The notes beneath the pieces were generated by a model. That model worked only from the letters and a program-made list of their open reading frames with translations, had not been told where the DNA came from and ran no database searches. DNA of 8,172 bases from Chitinophagaceae bacterium (lineage in GTDB: Bacteria > Bacteroidota > Bacteroidia > Chitinophagales > Chitinophagaceae), in NCBI GenBank assembly GCA_016787105.1, contig JAEUVI010000033.1, positions 1-8,172 of the forward strand. The letters run 5' to 3'. Shown in pieces: positions 6,375 to 8,172 of the stretch (its first letter is position 1; every line of letters starts with the position of its first letter). The translations under genes and the position numbers were made by a program.

Positions 6375-6971
6375 TTATTTTTCTACATTTTTGTTCCAGG
6401 GAGTATATGTTTTGCCTTGATCTTCCTGAAGGATCGGAGTTTTACGTAATGGTTCGCATTCCTTCCAGCCAGCAAACATATCTGCAGGTAGCTTCCGGTA
6501 TAAATCTGTGCCTTTTGTTTTCCAACTCATCATCTCATCGCTAACCTGCTTGATAATTTTCGCAGGATTGCCTGCTACCAGGGATCGTGCTGGTATTTTT
6601 TCATCCTGCCTTATAAAAGAAAGAGCGCCGACAATACACTCATCACTCAATTCCACATTATCCATAACTACTGCATTCATTCCTATTAAACAGTTTTTTC
6701 CGATAATCGCTCCGTGAATAATTGCACCATGACCAACATGCGATCCTTCTTTAAGTAAAACTGTTACTCCCGGAAACATATGAATGGTACAATTTTCCTG
6801 CACATTGCATCCATCCTCAATAATTATTTTGCCCCAATCTCCGCGTATGGCAGCTCCCGGGCCTATATAGCAGTCTTTACCAATAACTACATTGCCCGTT
6901 ACTGCTGCAAGTGGATGCACAAAAGACGATTCATCAACAACCGGTTGAAAACCTTTAAATTCATAAAACAT
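6375..6971 (-). CDS. PaaY-type gamma-carbonic-anhydrase-like hexapeptide-repeat protein
   Basis: A 198-residue protein from the ATG at 6969-6971. It has the left-handed beta-helix hexapeptide pattern throughout (VTGNVVIGKDCYIGPGAAIRGD, GKNCLIGMNAVVMDN), a C-terminal helix (VSDEMMSWKTKGTDLYRKL) and PLRK near the end, closely resembling PaaY and CaiE proteins. The gamma-carbonic-anhydrase metal ligands are present: His64, His81 and His86 (in IHMF and GHGAIIHG; the last two are five apart, as in the family), plus the RGD Arg and Asp and the Gln of NVQENC. Relatives are trimeric and cytoplasmic; some hydrate CO2, and PaaY also acts as a thioesterase linked to phenylacetate degradation. No phenylacetate gene is visible here, so the substrate is open. 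A GTG at 6987-6989 would add six residues (VYKSQS), but the ATG start matches where relatives begin. The gene is divergent from glycerate kinase. Confidence 0.85.
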   Translation of the reverse strand: MFYEFKGFQPVVDESSFVHPLAAVTGNVVIGKDCYIGPGAAIRGDWGKIIIEDGCNVQENCTIHMFPGVTVLLKEGSHVGHGAIIHGAIIGKNCLIGMNAVVMDNVELSDECIVGALSFIRQDEKIPARSLVAGNPAKIIKQVSDEMMSWKTKGTDLYRKLPADMFAGWKECEPLRKTPILQEDQGKTYTPWNKNVEK

Positions 6972-7026
6972 GCTTTGTGATTTATACACTCAAAAGTCGG
7001 TATCTTTTCAATAATTGTTTTGACTG
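6972..7026. promoter_or_regulatory. 55-base divergent intergenic region
   Basis: This short gap must hold the start signals of both the carbonic-anhydrase-like gene (minus) and glycerate kinase (plus), unless promoters lie inside the opposing gene. Partial -7-like boxes exist (TTGTTTTG at 7015-7022 plus strand; GACTTTTG on the minus strand), but neither has a TTG at the proper distance. No specific promoter is therefore called, and there is no Shine-Dalgarno before the ATG at 7027. Confidence 0.35.
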
Positions 7027-8160
7027 ATGAAAATTATCATTGCACCGGATAAATTTAAAGGAAGCCTTACCAGCTTTGCTGTATGTGAAGCAATAGCGAA
7101 AGGAATCCGGCGTGTTAAAACGTCTGTCGAAATCATTTCCTTTCCGATGGCTGATGGCGGTGATGGCTTTGCGGCTATTCTTCAACACTATTATAAGACA
7201 ATAACCATTCACTGTAACAGTGTAGATCCACTGAACAGGCCCATCGCAGCCTCCTGGCAATGGAATGAAAACAATAAAACAGCGATTATAGAAATGGCTG
7301 TTGCCAGCGGATTAGTATTATTGAAAGAAGATGAAAGAAATGCGTTAAAGACTTCTTCATTTGGTACAGGAGTATTAATTAAAGCCGCTTTGGATAAAGG
7401 CGCTGAAAAGATTATTCTTGGCCTCGGTGGCAGCGCTACCAATGATGCAGGTATTGGCATTCTCGCAGCGTTGGGCTTTCAGTTTCTTGATGACAATAAC
7501 AGGTTGCTCTCCCCGGTTGGAGAAAACCTTTTATTGATACGAAAAATTATTCCACCAGCTTCCTTATCATCCGTATCAATTGAAATAGCCTGTGATGTAC
7601 AAAACATTCTCTATGGACCACAGGGTGCAGCATTTGTATACGCTCCGCAAAAAGGAGCTGATGAAAAGGCCGTAAAACTGCTGGATGAAGGGCTAAAAAA
7701 TTTCGCTTCGATTATAAAAGAGCAAACAGGGAAAGATATCGCTACAATTCCTGGCACTGGTGCGGCCGGAGGCATTGCTGCTGGATTAATGGCTTTCTTC
7801 AATGTATCATTAAAAAAAGGAACTGACATGCTGATCCACGCTAGCAGGATAGAAGCTGCAATTCACAATACCGATCTTATAATAACAGGAGAGGGAAAAA
7901 TGGATATGCAAACATTGGATGGAAAAGTTGTAGATAAAATATCAGCGCTTGCGGGAGAAAATAAAATTCCGGTTATTGCATTTTGTGGTATTGCAGAAGA
8001 AAAAGGGTTATTGATGAAAAAAATGAACCTTATTCATATTGAAAGTCTCGTATCAAAAGATATCAGCAAAGAAGACGCAATACTGAATGCAGAAACGATA
8101 CTCGTAAAAAAAGCAGAAGAGGTTTGCCGCAGAAATATTGCTTCCCTATTTTCTCAATGA
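7027..8160 (+). CDS. Glycerate kinase (GarK/GlxK family)
   Basis: A complete 377-residue cytoplasmic enzyme of normal family length (about 370-380). It phosphorylates glycerate with ATP; the well-studied GarK/GlxK members of this family make 2-phosphoglycerate, feeding glycerate from glyoxylate, glucarate or serine-related breakdown into glycolysis. Family motifs in order: APDKFKGSLTS at 6-16, MADGGDG at 41-47, LGLGGSATNDAGIG at 131-144, CDVQNILYGPQGAAFVYAP at 189-207 continuing into QKGA, GTGAAGGIAAGL at 243-254, and TGEGKMDMQTLDGK at 287-300, followed by VIAFCGI. All conserved Gly/Asp/Lys signatures I would look for are present and there is no frameshift. The start ATG at 7027 lies right before MKIIIAPDKFKGS, the usual N-terminus. 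The gene stands alone on its strand here, divergent from the carbonic-anhydrase-like gene. Which pathway supplies the glycerate cannot be told from this window. Confidence 0.95.
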   Translation: MKIIIAPDKFKGSLTSFAVCEAIAKGIRRVKTSVEIISFPMADGGDGFAAILQHYYKTITIHCNSVDPLNRPIAASWQWNENNKTAIIEMAVASGLVLLKEDERNALKTSSFGTGVLIKAALDKGAEKIILGLGGSATNDAGIGILAALGFQFLDDNNRLLSPVGENLLLIRKIIPPASLSSVSIEIACDVQNILYGPQGAAFVYAPQKGADEKAVKLLDEGLKNFASIIKEQTGKDIATIPGTGAAGGIAAGLMAFFNVSLKKGTDMLIHASRIEAAIHNTDLIITGEGKMDMQTLDGKVVDKISALAGENKIPVIAFCGIAEEKGLLMKKMNLIHIESLVSKDISKEDAILNAETILVKKAEEVCRRNIASLFSQ

Positions 8161-8172
8161 TAAATTAAACAT

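Noticed and set aside
6972..6989. GTG start adding six residues to the carbonic-anhydrase-like protein
   Set aside because: Relatives start close to the FYEFKGFQPVV segment, and an ATG is available there; the extension has no conserved sequence.
6982..7260. Minus-strand open frame of 92 codons over the start of glycerate kinase
   Set aside because: Fully overlaps the conserved N-terminal motifs of glycerate kinase on the other strand and shows no family features.
1..8172. CRISPR array, insertion sequence, tRNA or rRNA genes
   Set aside because: No regular repeat-spacer pattern, transposase-like protein, terminal repeats or tRNA-like cloverleaf was seen on either strand by eye.

Overview
The window looks like a chromosomal segment of a Bacteroidota bacterium, probably Chitinophagaceae or a close relative; the family placement is inference. 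The grounds are three genes in a row for exported proteins that carry a type A C-terminal sorting domain of the type IX secretion system (T9SS), the 'LPVKL-SF ... IERS' module that often precedes that domain in this phylum, A/T-rich start regions without a clear Shine-Dalgarno, and promoters that resemble the Bacteroidota -33 TTG / -7 TAnnTTTG pattern.

Layout. Positions 2-94 hold the last 30 codons of an unidentified plus-strand gene. It converges on a minus-strand gene (152-1399) for a secreted beta-propeller-like T9SS cargo; two hairpins lie between them. Minus-strand 1565-3034 encodes a 489-residue secreted protein of unknown function with an FN3-like module and a sorting domain. Minus-strand 3341-6076 encodes a 911-residue multidomain surface or secreted protein. 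Strong intrinsic terminators follow both of these genes, and each has its own promoter candidate, so the three cargo genes look like separate transcription units. Minus-strand 6375-6971 encodes a PaaY-type gamma-carbonic-anhydrase-like hexapeptide protein. It is divergent, across a 55-base gap, from a complete glycerate kinase gene (7027-8160, plus strand).

The most unusual feature is non-coding. The genes starting at 3034 and 6076 encode different N-terminal halves but have clearly related upstream regions. Both have the same promoter layout (TTG, 20 bases, TAnnTTTA) and an AUG-free 5' leader of about 165-185 nt. The leaders share several identical blocks, a long-range AAGCCU/AGGCUU stem, and two internal copies of a pyrimidine-rich motif (TTTCC...TTCCTC(T/A)GA). 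The similarity stops at the start codon. Most of the length difference between the leaders falls inside the region enclosed by the stem, as expected for a structured RNA. This is a candidate undescribed cis-regulatory RNA or shared control cassette for T9SS cargo.

A second notable point is in the 911-residue protein: a galactose-binding-like beta domain of about 190 residues appears to be spliced into a larger N-terminal domain, and it carries the only two cysteines of the protein.

How the genes work together: the three cargo proteins would be exported by Sec and then by a T9SS encoded elsewhere. The carbonic-anhydrase-like protein and glycerate kinase are cytoplasmic and have no evident link to the cargo cluster.
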